Shown piece by piece: positions 1 to 13,600 of a DNA stretch of 64,000 nt (positions within the stretch are counted from its first letter, which is position 1; each line of letters starts with the position of its first letter). The stretch comes from Annulohypoxylon bovei var. microspora (lineage: Eukaryota; Ascomycota; Sordariomycetes; Xylariales; Hypoxylaceae), in contig MU405217.1 of NCBI GenBank assembly GCA_022836615.1, forward strand, positions 372,001-436,000, in the 5' to 3' direction. Both the position numbers and the translations under genes were made by a program. The notes under the pieces were generated by a model, which saw only the letters and a list, made by a program, of their open reading frames with translations, was not told the DNA's origin and searched no databases.

Positions 1-1119
1 GATGGATGAGTGCTAAGCGACGATAGGACGTTGTGATTTCTGATGATGTCGCAGTGTGCTCTACCTCAAGGGTGGCATAGAGGTCGAAAGAGGGTAGCGA
101 AGGCATATTGGGTGGTAAACGGCCGAGAAACAAAACCTAATGATGGTTTTAGGATAGTCCTATCAAAAAGCCATCTAGGGTATCCAGAGTATGAGGAGTA
201 CTAGGTAAGTAATAGATAGATACACCTATGGTTAGGCAGTGAGGTAAACAAAAGAACGAAGAGGTAGAACACTTCAATATGGTATCATATCATGTGTCTT
301 GAATCCTAAGAATCACGACCAAGGGTGCCGATAATGGAGTAATAAAGCACGGATCAATTCTCCGAACAAATGAAACGGGGAAGACAGGACTAGATGGAAA
401 ATCTAGAACGATGAATGATGAATGATGAACGATGAAGAGGGACGGCCAACTGACTGCCTGGTAAATGGCAAGTTGACCAAAGGAAGGCTGTGGTAAAATA
501 AAATAGAAAGGAAGAAAGAATAAAAGAAGGGTGTGGTGTGTGTGTGCATATGCAGTGGGGGTTTGAATCGGGAGCAAGGTACGAGATACCTACTTGCCTA
601 CCTCATTTGTACGTGTGTTCATGTACCTATCTTAGCAGCCTTAAGGGTCTGAGAACTGGACCGTGCGCTAGTTCCTACATTGTTAGCTGCTTCAGGTCGC
701 TAGCCCGCTTATATGTATGGCTTAACTTTACAACTTTATGTACTTATAGGGTTTACACGGCATGACGGGTTCTTGCCTGAAGTATGATGTATATATATCA
801 GAGGTGACAGGTGGGTGATAACGGAGGGCGCGTTTACCGTCACGCAGCTTAATTAAATTCTACACGGTAGCACGTGACTCTCCCGCCTTCTAATGATTAC
901 TAGTGAACCTAATCCGTGCCCAAGATCCCCTTGGTTAAACGAGCACGGGGTCGTATATCCGAGATCTAGTCGGCTTCAAACTTTATGATGGTTTTAATTT
1001 AAAAAAGAACGCTTGAATTCAAATTTACCTTTTCGCTAGAACGCGCTCGATATCGATGGTTTAGTCACCATCAAAATCATCCACCCTTTCCCTTTTCCTG
1101 CCCCTTTCCCCTACCCCGC
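1..1119. other. Left-edge intergenic DNA
   Basis: No open frame here looks like a gene on either strand. The stretch contains a short degenerate repeat of the unit ATGAATG around 410-440 and several copies of TAGGTA-type motifs near 200. It lies downstream of the 3' end of the SET gene at 1120, so part of it is probably that gene's 3' UTR. Confidence 0.5.
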
Positions 1120-2294
1120 CTACCAAATCCCTTTGGCATTTACAACCCCATCCATCCTAGCGACCTCCTCATCCGAAATAGGGGTGCAGCCGCCACAAGC
1201 ACAACGGAACCCCCACATAGAATATAGCTGCCGTGGACTGAGTGGGCCGTAGGAAATGGTGAGTTCGGTACCGGCCGGCACGTCATTCATCATTCGGAAC
1301 TCGATCACGCGACCCGGTGCGATACGGTATTCGACCGACTGGATATATTGGCAGGCGTGGTTAAATCGTGCTCCGATCAAGTAGATGCAGGATACTTCTT
1401 GAATGACAAAACTGATTCGGCAAAAGTTAGCATATAGCTACAGGAGAAGGTGAAGATGAAGCACCGTATTCAATAGGTACGAATAAAGACTTACGCGTTC
1501 GTCAAGAAGATAGCTTGCCGGTCTTCCTGGTCCGCGGATCGCTTGTGACTGTGCATGCGCAGAAATGCAGCTCGGACCTCAGGCGCTAGTTTGTCGAGCT
1601 CGTCGTACAGGGAATTAGGGCAAGCAGCAATTGTCGGGCGCTCTGCAAGGATCAGCTGGCCCCTTTTGAGATCGATTTTGGAGAAGACGCCATTTCCACC
1701 AAGCTTCGACTTCTTCACCTCAAGATACTGGTTGCTGTATTTCTCGGGGCTAGCTAGGTGCTCCAAGGGGATCTCTCCATATGCTGCGGTATCGTCGGCC
1801 TCAGCAAAATTGTGTGGTTCGATGGTTGGTTCGGTGGCTGGTTCGGTGGCTGGTTCGGTGGCTGGTTCGGTGGCGGGTTCCTCGATTGCCAGCCCCTCGA
1901 TCTTCGGTTCCTCGATCTCGCAGCTCGGCTCTTCACTGTAGCTTGTGTCGCTTTCGTGGGCACTAAAGATGGGTGGGGTATGCAAGCCACTGCTTACTGG
2001 CGTAGCGACAGTGGATTCCTCCGAACAGTTCATATCTGGCTCAGATTTAGCGTCGCCGTCCTCTGCCGCCCCTGCCTCTGCCTTGAGTTGGGAGTTGCGG
2101 AATTTATTAAGCAAGGCAATCGCTGCGACTATCCGCTGCCGAAGTTCATCTTTGTCGAAAGGCGCAACTTCCTCCTCGGGTGTCGGATCGTAGGAGGGGA
2201 TGGAAGGCACGCAATCATCAACTTTCGGGGGGGAAGCCTCGTGGACCACATGAATATCTTGACCGATCACCTCGATAGCTGACATTGGAGACAT
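1120..2294 (-). CDS. SET-domain protein, two exons
   Basis: Exons are 2294-1495 and 1411-1120 with an 83-bp intron (GTAAGT at 1494, CAG ending at 1412). The join reads FLTNA-FVIQEVSC in one frame and gives about 363 aa. The N-terminal ~190 residues are acidic, low-complexity and contain PATE tandem repeats. The SET domain starts near residue 195 with LGGNGVFSKIDLKRG (the GxGVF strand). It continues through GARFNHAC (the NH[S/A]C cofactor/active-site motif) and ELTISYGPL (catalytic Tyr). A cysteine-rich post-SET stretch, FRCACGGC, follows. Such fungal SET proteins are SMYD/SET5-like lysine methyltransferases of mostly unknown substrate. No MYND finger is visible. The start is the first ATG of the open frame. 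Family assignment is firm; substrate is unknown. Confidence 0.85.
1817..1880. repeat. 12-bp coding minisatellite
   Basis: About five tandem copies of a 12-bp unit (GGTTCGGTGGCT on the + strand) lie inside the SET gene. They encode EPAT repeats on the minus strand. Because the unit is a multiple of three, copy-number change keeps the reading frame. Confidence 0.85.
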
Positions 2295-3600
2295 CGTAAA
2301 AATACTAAAAATAATGTTTGGTTATCCGAGAAGTATCAATCAATGTTGACGTGTTGAATAAGTGCTATGTGGAAGGTAAAGTTGGTCTGATGGAGAATGA
2401 AGTAAACTAAGGTATGTTGTAAGGATACTTTAGAATGGATTAAATATCAAGGATAGGTAGTCATACATACCTTATATGAGTATTGCTTTTAAGTTAATAG
2501 ATATTGTTATTCTAAGTTGAAGTTAGAGTTGAATGTAGGTGGTGGTACGACTAGGTATAATTGCTCATCCAAATGTTTAATTACCTAGATGAAATAAAAC
2601 CTTACGTGTGAATAAAAGCAAGTGAATGAGCAAGTAGATATAATGGGTAGTACGAGATATCAAGGGGAAAGAGTAACCACTTGGGCAAGGGCACAGTCAA
2701 AGTTGATGATGAGGTTAATGGTGTTACTAATAACAAGATATGAGTGTTATGAGTTGTAGAACTGAAGGGACGTATATGGGAGGTAAAGAAAATGACAGTT
2801 TTGTGTGAGAGAAGCCTTCTAGATTATTACCAGAGTATCTTGAGATAAATGTGAGACGTTTCTAAAATACCTATGAGTTGAAATTAAATGATAAGCAGAC
2901 TTGACTATTTTCGAGGGAAAGGGGGCCGGGGGTTAAGAAAAGTGATGTTTACTTAAGTAAGTAGCTGCGATATGTATGAGTAGGTAGGTGTCTAAGATGA
3001 GGACAAATATGAAATATCTTACGTACCCGCCTACCTACCTAGATAGATAGAGTAATTACTTGAATGTGTCTTAGTTAAATATTGTTAAGTCATAAGTAGA
3101 TGCCAATAATGTTATTGAGTAGGTATTGTTAAAGGTTACCTGGGTAGGTAGTTGCAGTCAGTGTTCGAACTGGTGTTAGTTGCATTCCAGCTTCAAGGAA
3201 TTTTTACGAGGTTTCTGTACAGTAAGAAATGAAAGAAATATAGTGAGGTAATTATGAGGAAAGATTAATATCATATATCTTAGGTACCTACCAATTAGCT
3301 ACTTAGGTAAGAGGTAGGTAACATTTTAAGCAATTGAAAGATGTTCTTTTAGTTTAAGATGATAGTTAAAAATACCTAGGTAAACAAAAGTAAGGAATAC
3401 AACTAGAGTACCGTAACTAATACTAGGAGCCAGGAAGTTTACTTGCCATTGCTAAATTCCCTCATAGTGTAAAAAATGCGAAATTTTCAGGGGTACCAGA
3501 TAAAAAGTTCAGTCTTAGTATGTGATAAAGTGCGTGATAGATAAATTAGGATTATAGTAATAAAGTTGACTCAACTTGTCCGTGCTTCTGATGTTTGCTA
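2295..3600. other. Strand-skewed G-over-C intergenic block
   Basis: No gene-like frame is seen. The + strand is strikingly poor in C relative to G: 2401-2460 has 15 G and 3 C, and 2701-2760 has 17 G and 2 C. Viewed from the minus strand this is a C- and T-rich leader directly upstream of the SET gene. It could be a long 5' UTR or promoter, a non-coding transcript, or decayed DNA. TAGGTAGG motifs recur near 2985, 3027, 3140, 3283 and 3310. Confidence 0.55.
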
Positions 3601-6600
3601 ATTAGAACAACTGTTTAGATAAATTCTAATAAAACATATGACCGTCCTTGCAATTTGGTGATCACAGTATCAAGTCACATATTGTGACTTGCTCATTGTA
3701 GAAGATCGTAAAGCATGGTGATATCACACGAGTCAATGCTTAATTTAGGGACGAAATAATGAGGTAATAACTGATATGGAACTCGATCCCGTGCTGCACG
3801 GATCCTATGTGGGCGTTAATGATGCTTTGAACCCTGGCATGAAAAATAAAATAATAGAAAGATTGTATCCATAATGCCTATAATATGACAATATATATTC
3901 ACACATATTCACAATGTAATATGAAAACAAAATGGGAACACATTTAGTTACCTACCGGTAGGTTTGTATTACTCCTAGCAAGTCGAAAGGCAAGTTATCA
4001 AAACTGCTTTTATGGATATTCAAGCCTGAAAAATGAAGCCCACGATTCATATATTGATTCTTCAGGAGGACCCCTTTTATTAGACCGTACCCCACAACTA
4101 TCGTCTCAGCCCCTTTCTTCAACCTTGCGGTTTAAGCCTACTGAAATATTCTAAGCTTCAACATATGAATATTTCACTATCCAGCCATGACTACGTCGCA
4201 AAGAAGAGCCGAAAGAATCTGCCGGCTCACGCAACGCGTGTGGAGTGGGGGTAGCCGTTGATGTTCGCTTTAGAATGATATGACGCCGGCTCGGAGTACT
4301 AGATTGTACTATTCCTCTCACCCTCGCCGGGCGCCCATTAGGTCAGATGCAAAAGATCTGCAATTATAGTAGAAGCCAAAACGCTAAGAACCATCCTACT
4401 ACAAGACAGATTTAGATGGCTCTATCAAGTCATCGTAAGTTAACCACAATACGATGATCATCCATGATCTGACATAAATCATTATGAGACTCTTGTTGCC
4501 GTAAGTGCCCGACATGAGTAATTCCGACCTACCCAGGCATCTAGCTACTCACACACGTGCCTCGTTACACAACAGAACCTCAGGCTTACGAGATCGATCA
4601 GCTCATCATCTCTAATCATCTTTAATCTCCTTTGGTCAGCATTTCATATTAGAAGGAGCATTTGGCATTGAAAGGATTAAGTAGGACAGTTCCTTCGGGG
4701 ACGGTTCCGAGGTCATTGATTTAGCCTGTTACTTGAGTCTGTTTCTTTTTGAGTAAGTCTCAGGGAGGATATGTTTGTTGTTGTCATCCAGGAATACTGG
4801 TAGTATTGTGTTAGTGCTTTCTAGAATAAGTCGAGAGAGTGGCATATAATTGGTATTTGCATTGACTACTTTTGAACCAGGGCGGTACCTTTGGTATTAA
4901 ATCGCAGGTTGCTGATTTTACAATGTGGACTGAACCTACCGTTTCGCAACCCCGTCAAACATGGTAGGTAAGACAAGTTGACAACATAAAGGCTATACTT
5001 CCAAGGTTGTACGTGTTACCTGAGCAGGCATCTTCGAACAAATAAAGTAGCGAACAGCGTCAAACTCACCTCCTCAACCTCATCTGGGGAATCCAGACTG
5101 GATCGACCGGAATTAGACTAATTATTATCACAGTGGTTATGTGAGTCTGCAGTCTAGGTGTCTGGAAGCATGTGAGTCTTCGTCATAACCCTGGTTTAAC
5201 AATAATTCCGATGTATCTGTACACTAGATTATGCTGGTAGTTGGTTCAAAAGATCCTCCCGTTCGTGTCATGCACGGAGACATTCCGGAGTCAACATTAT
5301 CAGACTGTGACAGACTATGTTACAATTTGTTCACGGGTTAGATTTCAATCAGCTAAGTCAAATGGGTTCCTTAAGCCTCTTACTTGGTATGGATGAAATT
5401 CGATAGGGATTTATGGAAATGGAGCCTCCTTATGGATGAGACAAAGCGACCTGAAGAAGTGAAGTTCCTAGATTTAGCCTTATCTGCGGGACTGCCCTGC
5501 TTAAAGCTTGTAAGGTGTTAAGGTGTCCCGACAAAAATAACGGAAGGATCGATAAGCATACGACGCTGGCAATCCTGAGCAATTCCCCGGCTTCTAAATG
5601 TAGGATATGCGACTTCACGAATCTGCCGGGACCGAGCCCGGGTCCGTCTTCAAGGCAGTTTGGTTACTGGAATATAAAATTCAAAAGACGTAAGATAGTC
5701 GTAGCGAAAAGTGAGCAGTCATCACAGGCTTGAAAATAGCTAGGATGATTCTCGCCGTCATGAGAAAAAGTGATAGATGCAAGCATGCCAAGAGCGATAT
5801 GAGTTGTACCATGAAACCCCGGGATTACCTAAGGAGTAATTGACGAAATGGGGGAAACCACCTCTGTAACCAAGTTAACATTCTACTTTCAATAGTAATA
5901 AGTGATAAACCTTTCAAGATACCGAATTCAGGATATTTTGAGCGTTTTGTTTTGAAAAAATGAGCATGGTACAAAAATCGATTTTGCTCTAGATATATCT
6001 GGTACATGGCACATGTAGTTATCAATTGAGCCTCCAATTGAAACATGAAACACGCAGCGCTGCTGGAAGATGGGCGGAGACAGGGTTAGTACAGCTGATA
6101 TGCTGAATTAAGCCTAGGTACGATTTCCGAATAGGGACAACGAAGGCGATATGGTGCAGAGGCGACATTGCTGCGCACCTAATGTTACGCGACCTAGACT
6201 TCGTGCAGGAAGGCGAGCGATGCGAGGGCTAATTGTGGCCAGGCCCTGATAATTTGCGATCACGGGCTACACTGACGGGGGTACGGCTGAAACGATTGAG
6301 CAAACTAGAAGCCGGTGAGTTGTATTATTAGAGAGTAGATGTTAGCGAAGACACCTTGTTCTCGAATACGATGCAACAATCCGGGGTACGTTGTCATGAT
6401 GTTGGTTGTACCCAACTGAGACGCGGAAACCAAATCTACCTAGCCACTGACGCACCTGGAATCGATTTTTGTTTTGTCACTTTCGTGAAATTCGCACAAG
6501 TCCAGTATTGGAGAAAGTGTAAAAAAACGATTCGGTCATCGAGGATGTTAATGACTTGACACGCATGACGTAAACGTAGTAACACGTTCCTTGCATAATC

Positions 6601-8300
6601 AGGAAAATCGAGGGTGTCTGGTTGGCACCCAGATAACTTTCTAGTGTGACGATGATCTGCATGTTAGGTATTTTCGTTTCCATCTGCAACCCGGGGTTGC
6701 AAGCAGTGTAACGAAATGCCCGCCGCATCGGGATCGCGGCGCTCGGTATTTAGGGCAGCCCTAATCAGCCTGTAATATGGTGGTAGGTTTGGCCGTGATA
6801 TTGAGACCTCACTGGCTTCCAACTATCACCAGGGCTGTGGTTAGTGGTAATGGGAGGACAAACGTCGGTTCTGGTATGCAAATGCCCCTGACATAACGGC
6901 ATTTCGTGTAAAACTACCAGGGTTACTAAGGGCCGGGGTTGGCGGTAGAGTCTTTAATTGGTCTAAGAACCCTGCTGACAGCAAGCATTTTAAAGCTTGC
7001 GCGGCTTAGAAGCATTCGATAACTAGCCGTCCCAGTCAGATGTTTAGATCGCGTTCGAATCCTGCGAGGCGGAATCGATTATCCACTACTGGATCTTAGA
7101 TGCTTTTCGGAGTGGGAGCCGACGATGTATTCAGATTCCCTTCTGCCGTGCATTTGCTATCTAGGCAGCTAGGTACGGGTCCTGTGACTTTTTGTCGTCG
7201 TTCCTTTTCATGGTTATGTGGTGAGAGCGATCATCTAACCATCTTTCATTAGCTTCCTACCCCGACCTAGAACTACTTAGTAGTATATTATAGTAGGTGA
7301 ATGTTCCTTGGCTAATGTTGTAATAAGGGATTTAATCATGTCTTGAAAAATCCTACAAAGATACCCCTGTAAAATGAGCACATTGAACTCCCTGAAGAAA
7401 TTATAAGGTCAATCTCAGCTGAGCCTTCCATCAAATCCGTTGCGCAAAGATCATATACGTACGTCGCGTAATGGTGTTGTTTTCAAGTATAGGGTTAATA
7501 AACAAGAAACAACCGTTTCTCATCTTGAGCTGAGAATAGAAGCTCAAGATGGAAGTTGTGCATCTGTCATAAGCTGGCGAATGCAACGTCGACCGTCGTA
7601 CTTCGTACTCTGTGCCGTTTCAAGGGGCCTTAGGGCTGGTTGCCTAGGCAGGCTGGGTTCTGGAAAGAAAATAGAAACTTCTGTGCTCTAGGGCTGTTAC
7701 CTAGAGCTACGTGGGTAGTTGCCGGCCGTTAATGCCGGGTAACATCAGCAACACTTCCACCATCTCGTGGTTGCAGAATTTTCGAATCCTCCAGGGCTGG
7801 CGGTTGAACTATCCCACGTGCGGTGAGACTTAGTTCTGACAACTAAGTCAGCACATGCAATATGTATGTAGTTGAATTGATCCACCGACGGTGAGACGGA
7901 GGACGGACGGGAAGTACCGCATGTGAAAAGTTGCTGAGTGAGGGTCTGATGAGGCACAGACGATGAATTTGACTGACCTATTCTAGTCGATGGAGACAGG
8001 GTCTCCTTATTCGGCCTACTCTGTAGTGGGGGATACTACTGAATTTGGACATTGACGGCTTACATCTGGCTAGTTCATCGGGTTAGTGATTGATTGGCGT
8101 TGGTATGGTACGAGTGGTAGGCATGAGGTTTGACAAAGACTCGGTTGAGATGCAAGATGCTTGTTAGGGAAGGATCGAGGATTTTTAACGCAGTTAGAGG
8201 GATTTTATGATTCCTTTGAAGATTGAAGTCAGGGATTGTTTAAGGTTATTATTGGCTTCGCAAGCGCGCTGACTTCCCAATCGGGTGGAGGCTTGTGGCT
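3601..8300. other. Gene-poor region, no recognised content
   Basis: All frames are short and none resembles a known protein. Small palindromes occur, such as a 7+1+7 inverted repeat near 6690 and a hairpin near 7520-7560. Neither has terminator-like or RNA-gene context. A GTTCGAAT-like box near 7052 lacks a matching tRNA cloverleaf. It may be decayed repeat DNA, but I cannot identify an ancestor. Confidence 0.4.
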
Positions 8301-10558
8301 TAAAGCCTAAACTGAAACTTCGGCCCCCAATTAGCTCGATTACATACACACCAACTTGAACCTCTTAACCTGCTAAAGAGCTTGCTTACTTGGGTAGGTG
8401 CAGGTGTTGAACGGGAGGCACCTACCAGCATCTACCTACTATCAGCCATCCATACCAGCCACATCGGACTCACACCTCTTTACGTGCACTCGGTACAGTA
8501 CATACATAGGTAGTACCTACCACTTAGTAACATATCTGGTGTAGGTATTTCTTACCGCACCTAATTTCACGACGCTAATGGCTCATCGTAGTGACCTTAG
8601 CAAGCGCCGTTAGCGCTATCTAGGTGGAACCTCAGTACCTAAAGTTAGGCACGAACGTACCTAGTAGGTAGCCAGTACCTCCTAATTACCGTAGTAGTAG
8701 CACACGGAATTTACAAGGCGTATATCGCTTAACGCTTAGCTTCCACATAACCTGGGTAGATTACACCTACCTACTAGGTACATGTAACCTTTAGCAACCT
8801 CACGTACGACGTGCCGCGCATACGACATCGTCCTTCCTCCGTCTTCTTTCCCACTTTCTACTCTTTACCTCTACCTCTACTAATAATAAAATAACCAGAT
8901 TTGATCTGAACTGTCGGACTCGGCATAAACTCTAATAATAAAGTCCTTTCGCTCTCTTCTTATCCTTATCCCTCACGAGTGCGTTTGTCATAGCCGCTCT
9001 TCGTCGCGGCCCGCACTCATCCCCGCTGGGCTGAGTGCCCAGTATTTAACATCGTAATCCAAATATACCTAATCATAGAAATGAGGCGCCGTAGGGCTGG
9101 CAGGGTAGCATCACGACGCAATTTAGACACGATTGTTTCATTCATCCCGTTTGGGGTTCGAGTTTGGGTTCTCTGCTTAGTCTTATTCATCTCGACTTGC
9201 ATACTCGGCATTGCGATAATACGCACTCGTTCTACTGCCCTCTAGTTATACCTAGGTGTTATGCGTTAGCCTCATATGCTCAGCTTGCATGATCCTAACC
9301 CGTCGTGCCCGAGATCACCCAGTTACACTTACATAGTAGGTGCGGCGTATCTAGTCGCAAGATCAGCAGTCCGATGCTACGGTAATATCATTTATGGCTG
9401 TTCCTCCTGAGCCTGGCAAAGTGTTCTCTTTTGGTAACTCGTTTCTTGTTAACACCGACTCAGACTCAAACCACCGTATGACTAACTACCTGTCATTTCT
9501 TTCCTAGTCCTCTTTTCACCTCGAATGCAACCTCTTCGGACCACTTACAGGATGCGATCCTAGCATAATCTCGTGCCTAGTCAAGGTGGATGAGCTAGGC
9601 ACAAGGCGCAGTCTTGGAATCCCCGACCCCCAACCAACATCTTCAACCGTGTCAACGTCCGATTTTCCTTGGTTCCACCGGAATTTAAACCTATTATCAA
9701 GCATCTCCGAAATACCTGCCAAGGCTAAGTTCGGCCTTGACTCCGGAAACATTGCGGCACGGCGCGAGAGTGACTCGCGTTGCCGTGCTCCTGGGTCTCA
9801 CATGTTCATCTGGCTCGAGCAGTCCCTGTTTTGGACCCAAGTTCAGAACCCCTGGTTTCTTTTTCCTTCTATCTTTCCATATCTACCGGCCGAGACTTAT
9901 GTTATACATACAGCGAGGCATACTTACGTGGGCTGACTATTCCGATATGAGAACCGCAACGAGTATAGCCCCTATACGCCCTCAGTTGCACTGATGCGGT
10001 GGATCTGGGGTGTGGTCCACGGAATCCTGCCGTAGGGCTGACGCAGTGATCTAATCTACCGTAGGTGTCCAATTACTACATAGCAAAACCAGTAACGAGA
10101 CACTAAATCTTAGTTACACGTGAATCGACTATATAACCCTCAGCTTCCCTCCTGTTATAGATCCTTTCCCTCGGACTCATACCAAGCCACCACAATCTCC
10201 TTCTATCTCTTTCTCAAAGAATCCATTCTCATACACGCTTCACGTTTCAGTCTATAGATAGGTAGTTATACCTTCCTAAGACGCACTCTATCTAACGATC
10301 GCCTACATCTAGCATATTAAGTATGACTCCCCCTTCATAATGACCTGCCATTGATACGATTACCACGACCATTATTTTCTTATATCACGCACTAATACGA
10401 ACCGTTGTTAGAAGTTCAACTTGTGTATCTCGCCAACCCCTACCAGAATTTAGAGGGAGAAGACTGGTCTGGTTAAAGACGAGAAACACGAAGATTACCG
10501 AATTCAAGTGATCAACTACGAGCAAAACATATCTTCAACTAAGCACAACTACGTCAAA
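8301..10558 (+). other. CCTA-motif-dense, then CT-rich region
   Basis: From about 8390 to 8790 the CTACCTA/TAGGTA motif is repeated many times. From about 8820 pyrimidine-rich runs typical of fungal core promoters appear (8830-8880 and 10140-10260). No conventional gene was recognised. The second CT-rich run lies downstream of a TATATAA at 10130 and leads into a short ORF at 10559. Confidence 0.4.
10130..10136 (+). promoter_or_regulatory. Candidate TATA box
   Basis: TATATAA is followed within 20-120 bp by a long pyrimidine-rich tract. In filamentous fungi this arrangement marks many transcription start regions. The only downstream frame on this strand is the 35-aa ORF at 10559, about 420 bp away, which would imply a long leader or an unrecognised intron. 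This is inference only. Confidence 0.3.
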
Positions 10559-10666
10559 ATGCCGGAATCTGGATCTGATGCCCCTTCCAATGACACTGGC
10601 TCTAACAGCCCTGACTCTGGGTCCGAGACTAGCTCCCGTGGGAGAAGCCGGAGCGGCTACAACTAA
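10559..10666 (+). CDS. Possible 35-aa Ser/Gly-rich small protein
   Basis: A short open frame starts MPESGSDAPSNDTGS and ends in an Arg/Ser-rich tail (SRGRSRSGYN). The ATG has an A-rich context (TCAAAATGCC) and sits behind a CT-rich leader with an upstream TATA box, unlike the surrounding noise. The composition is non-random (Ser, Gly, Asp, Asn) and no hydrophobic core is present, so it would be disordered. The last codons overlap a sequence resembling an intron 3' end (CTAAATTTTTCAG), so the frame might instead be an exon that splices onward. No family is recognised. Confidence 0.3.
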   Translation: MPESGSDAPSNDTGSNSPDSGSETSSRGRSRSGYN

Positions 10667-13600
10667 ATTTTTCAGAACTGTATCAACATCCGAAATTAGG
10701 CAGGGAAAATAGGAGTTTAGGGGTTCGACGGATTTCTTTTCCAATTTTACTTCTCGACCTTCATTCAAAAAAATTGCTAGCTCGGGCGGGTTTTAGGGGA
10801 ACCAGCTTCCGTGCTGCTAGGATGTCGGGTCGATCCCTTTCATAGACAGCAAGGAAGCGTATCCGTATACTGTATTCCTCTTCCCCGAGCTTCGCTAAGC
10901 AGTCTTTCCCGCTGAATGTCCTTTTTTATATCGGGTGGCATTTGGCATTTGGAGGACCACATTAGATATAGACGGCGATTTCGGGTCTCCCCCCGAGGTC
11001 TATCTGCGCGAGCAGTACACAGGAGACTCATGTAGTCTCGAATAGAAGTTTTCATCCCACTTTCTGCTCTACTCTACTAAATCATTCGTATGATATATGA
11101 TATGGGTGCCTCCGCGACGTATAATCGCAGTTCTCATGACGCGTCCGAGTGGCACAGGTACTCCTATATAATAGGCACGTTGCAAACATTTTAAGATCTC
11201 TACACCGTTCTTCCTTTCTCATGCCATAATACCTCTATAGAGCCCGCGTGATTCTCGCGTGCCTATATGTAGAATCTGCCTTTCCCTGCTGACTTATTAT
11301 TAACTAACAGGCTTCCATGGCTTAGTTACGGCGTCGCGATGACACCGCCAGTACTGTGCCGCTGACTAAACTTGTATACCTTATACCGAATATACCGAAG
11401 GATGAGCTCTAGACTTGCGAATTCTCTGCTTGCCGCACGGGAAGGGCCGCCCCCATAATTACGTACCTCTAGATCAGCTTATTGGGGGCTAGGGCCACGA
11501 TTCTTAGTATGATACTACGGTATCTGGGGTCTCGTTTCACGTTTCCCCTATTTCTTACATTATATAATCTAGTGCTTCCGTAAGAATTGCATGTTACTCG
11601 TGCTTATTTTCCGCACCCCACTATGATATTCTGCATATCATATTTCGCTTGTCAGGGGCATCGCTTGTGCTGACGGCATTGACTAAATGGACGAGTCGAT
11701 CTAATTGGCTATACCTTAACCTACTTAATGTCTAGGTAGGTAGATAAATACACATCGACAGATCCCCTAATTTTAAATACCTGCTTCATACATCACCGAC
11801 TCTCCAAACGTTACGTCTATCACCCACAGATCTACCATCGCCTACAAAGTGGGCGCCGTGGGCGCCTTGGGCAGATCTTTCACCGCTACGACACGCCCGA
11901 AAGGTTGGATTGGTGGCACCTAGAAACTTATTTTAATATATTTCTCTACTACATACAGGCTAGGTTTGCTACCTAAAGCGGTTGTCATTATCTAGATTCT
12001 AGATCGATTCATGTGGAGCTCATGTCGATAAACCAGCAGGGCCTTATCCGCGTTCGTCGATTCAAGGATCGCAATACACCTTCCAACCTATATCGGCGTC
12101 CCTCGGTATTTCAGACTTGTTAGTTTTGACCGTGTGGCATCGGATACTTGACCCTGGGCGCGAATAGTCGTGTCGGTAATCGTCCTGTAAAAGTCGAGCG
12201 GACGTTGTTAGTAGCATCGCCTAGCATTCCCTTTTATTCCCGGCCTCTAATCTCTATCTAATAGGGCTAAGACGGAACAATGGAGGGGAATACCACTCTG
12301 TTCCATTACCGTCAAATCCTTGCGAAACTGAGGGGCCTTGATAATAGGTAGACACTGTTAGGTACGGGTATTATTCACCTTTGCTTACATTATCTTCTAA
12401 CTGTCATAGTGGTTGGCTAGTATGAAAGCACTTATGGTGTTAGCCCCGCGGACCGCGCCCCTCGTATTTCAGTAGCCAAGCTAGGACCCCCGGCGGACAA
12501 TGAACAAGGGATTAGGTAGCCTTACATTTTGGTACGGAATAGCTCCGCGCAACTAACCTATAAATATCCTAGAATATGATCTGCCTGGCCGTAGCATTTA
12601 GTGAGGCTCATTGACCTATTGCCATGTTGACAAGTTTGCCACTTCGTCGGCATAAGACTGTAAAAGTACCTACCAATCGTTATGTCGATTCTCGAAATTA
12701 TCGTTCTGCCTAACTAATTAGTTGGTGCAAGGATAATTGCGTCTACTACGGCATATACCCCATGAAGCAACCGTGCAGAGCTAACCGGAATCCCGGCATG
12801 CAGTTGCTTCATTAAAAAAGAGAAACAGCTGATACGCTAGATCGCGATGTTTTTCGGCGGTTATTTGTCATTAACGTTAATATTGATGTTGATATATGAT
12901 TTAGTTCAGGGGAGAGACTTCAATGGCGCCGACACCATGGAGATCCCCCGGAAACTTTATCGGTGCTAACGTGGGTCCAGCCCATTGGTAACGAACCAGG
13001 ACGAAAGGACGACCGCAGCATTATGTAATCAATCCCTTAGTACCTAAACTTAACATTATTAGATCAGCTAGTTAAATGTCAAATTCTAAACTTCTACCAA
13101 CACAATTTTTGTTGCTTCGATGTCCAATTTCGCCCTCATTATGAAATACCACACTGCAATAAGATTAATATTACACATCAAACCTATCAAATGTTGCTAA
13201 GGACTGTTTGTTCGTTTTCACATGTTGTCATTCGCGGCTATTCTGCGCCGCAGACTTACTTGCGGATTCTCCGTCCCCTGCTTGCCTTTGCCGCGTATGG
13301 CTAGGCCTACCGCATAGGGGGGGGGGGGGGGTGCAAGTTGTACCATCTGCTTACACATACCTATCTATACTAGATCCGCGCATCCGTCCTTCTTAAAAGG
13401 TAATAGCCGCGAGGCATCGGTGAAGTCACCCGCATAAACGAGTGTTTCCTCCTAAAAGGGGTTGAAAGCCGGCACGGAAACTGAATTGGACGCAATACAA
13501 CGCAACGCAGCATCACGGACTTCACCGTTGGGGATAGGGTTACCGTAGGTATGTTTCGCCATTAGGATCTTTTACGCTTTATGCTTTACGAAAGCTCACC

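Noticed and set aside
6960..7080. tRNA-like GTTCGAATCC box (+ strand)
   Set aside because: No complementary acceptor stem or anticodon arm was found at the right spacing.
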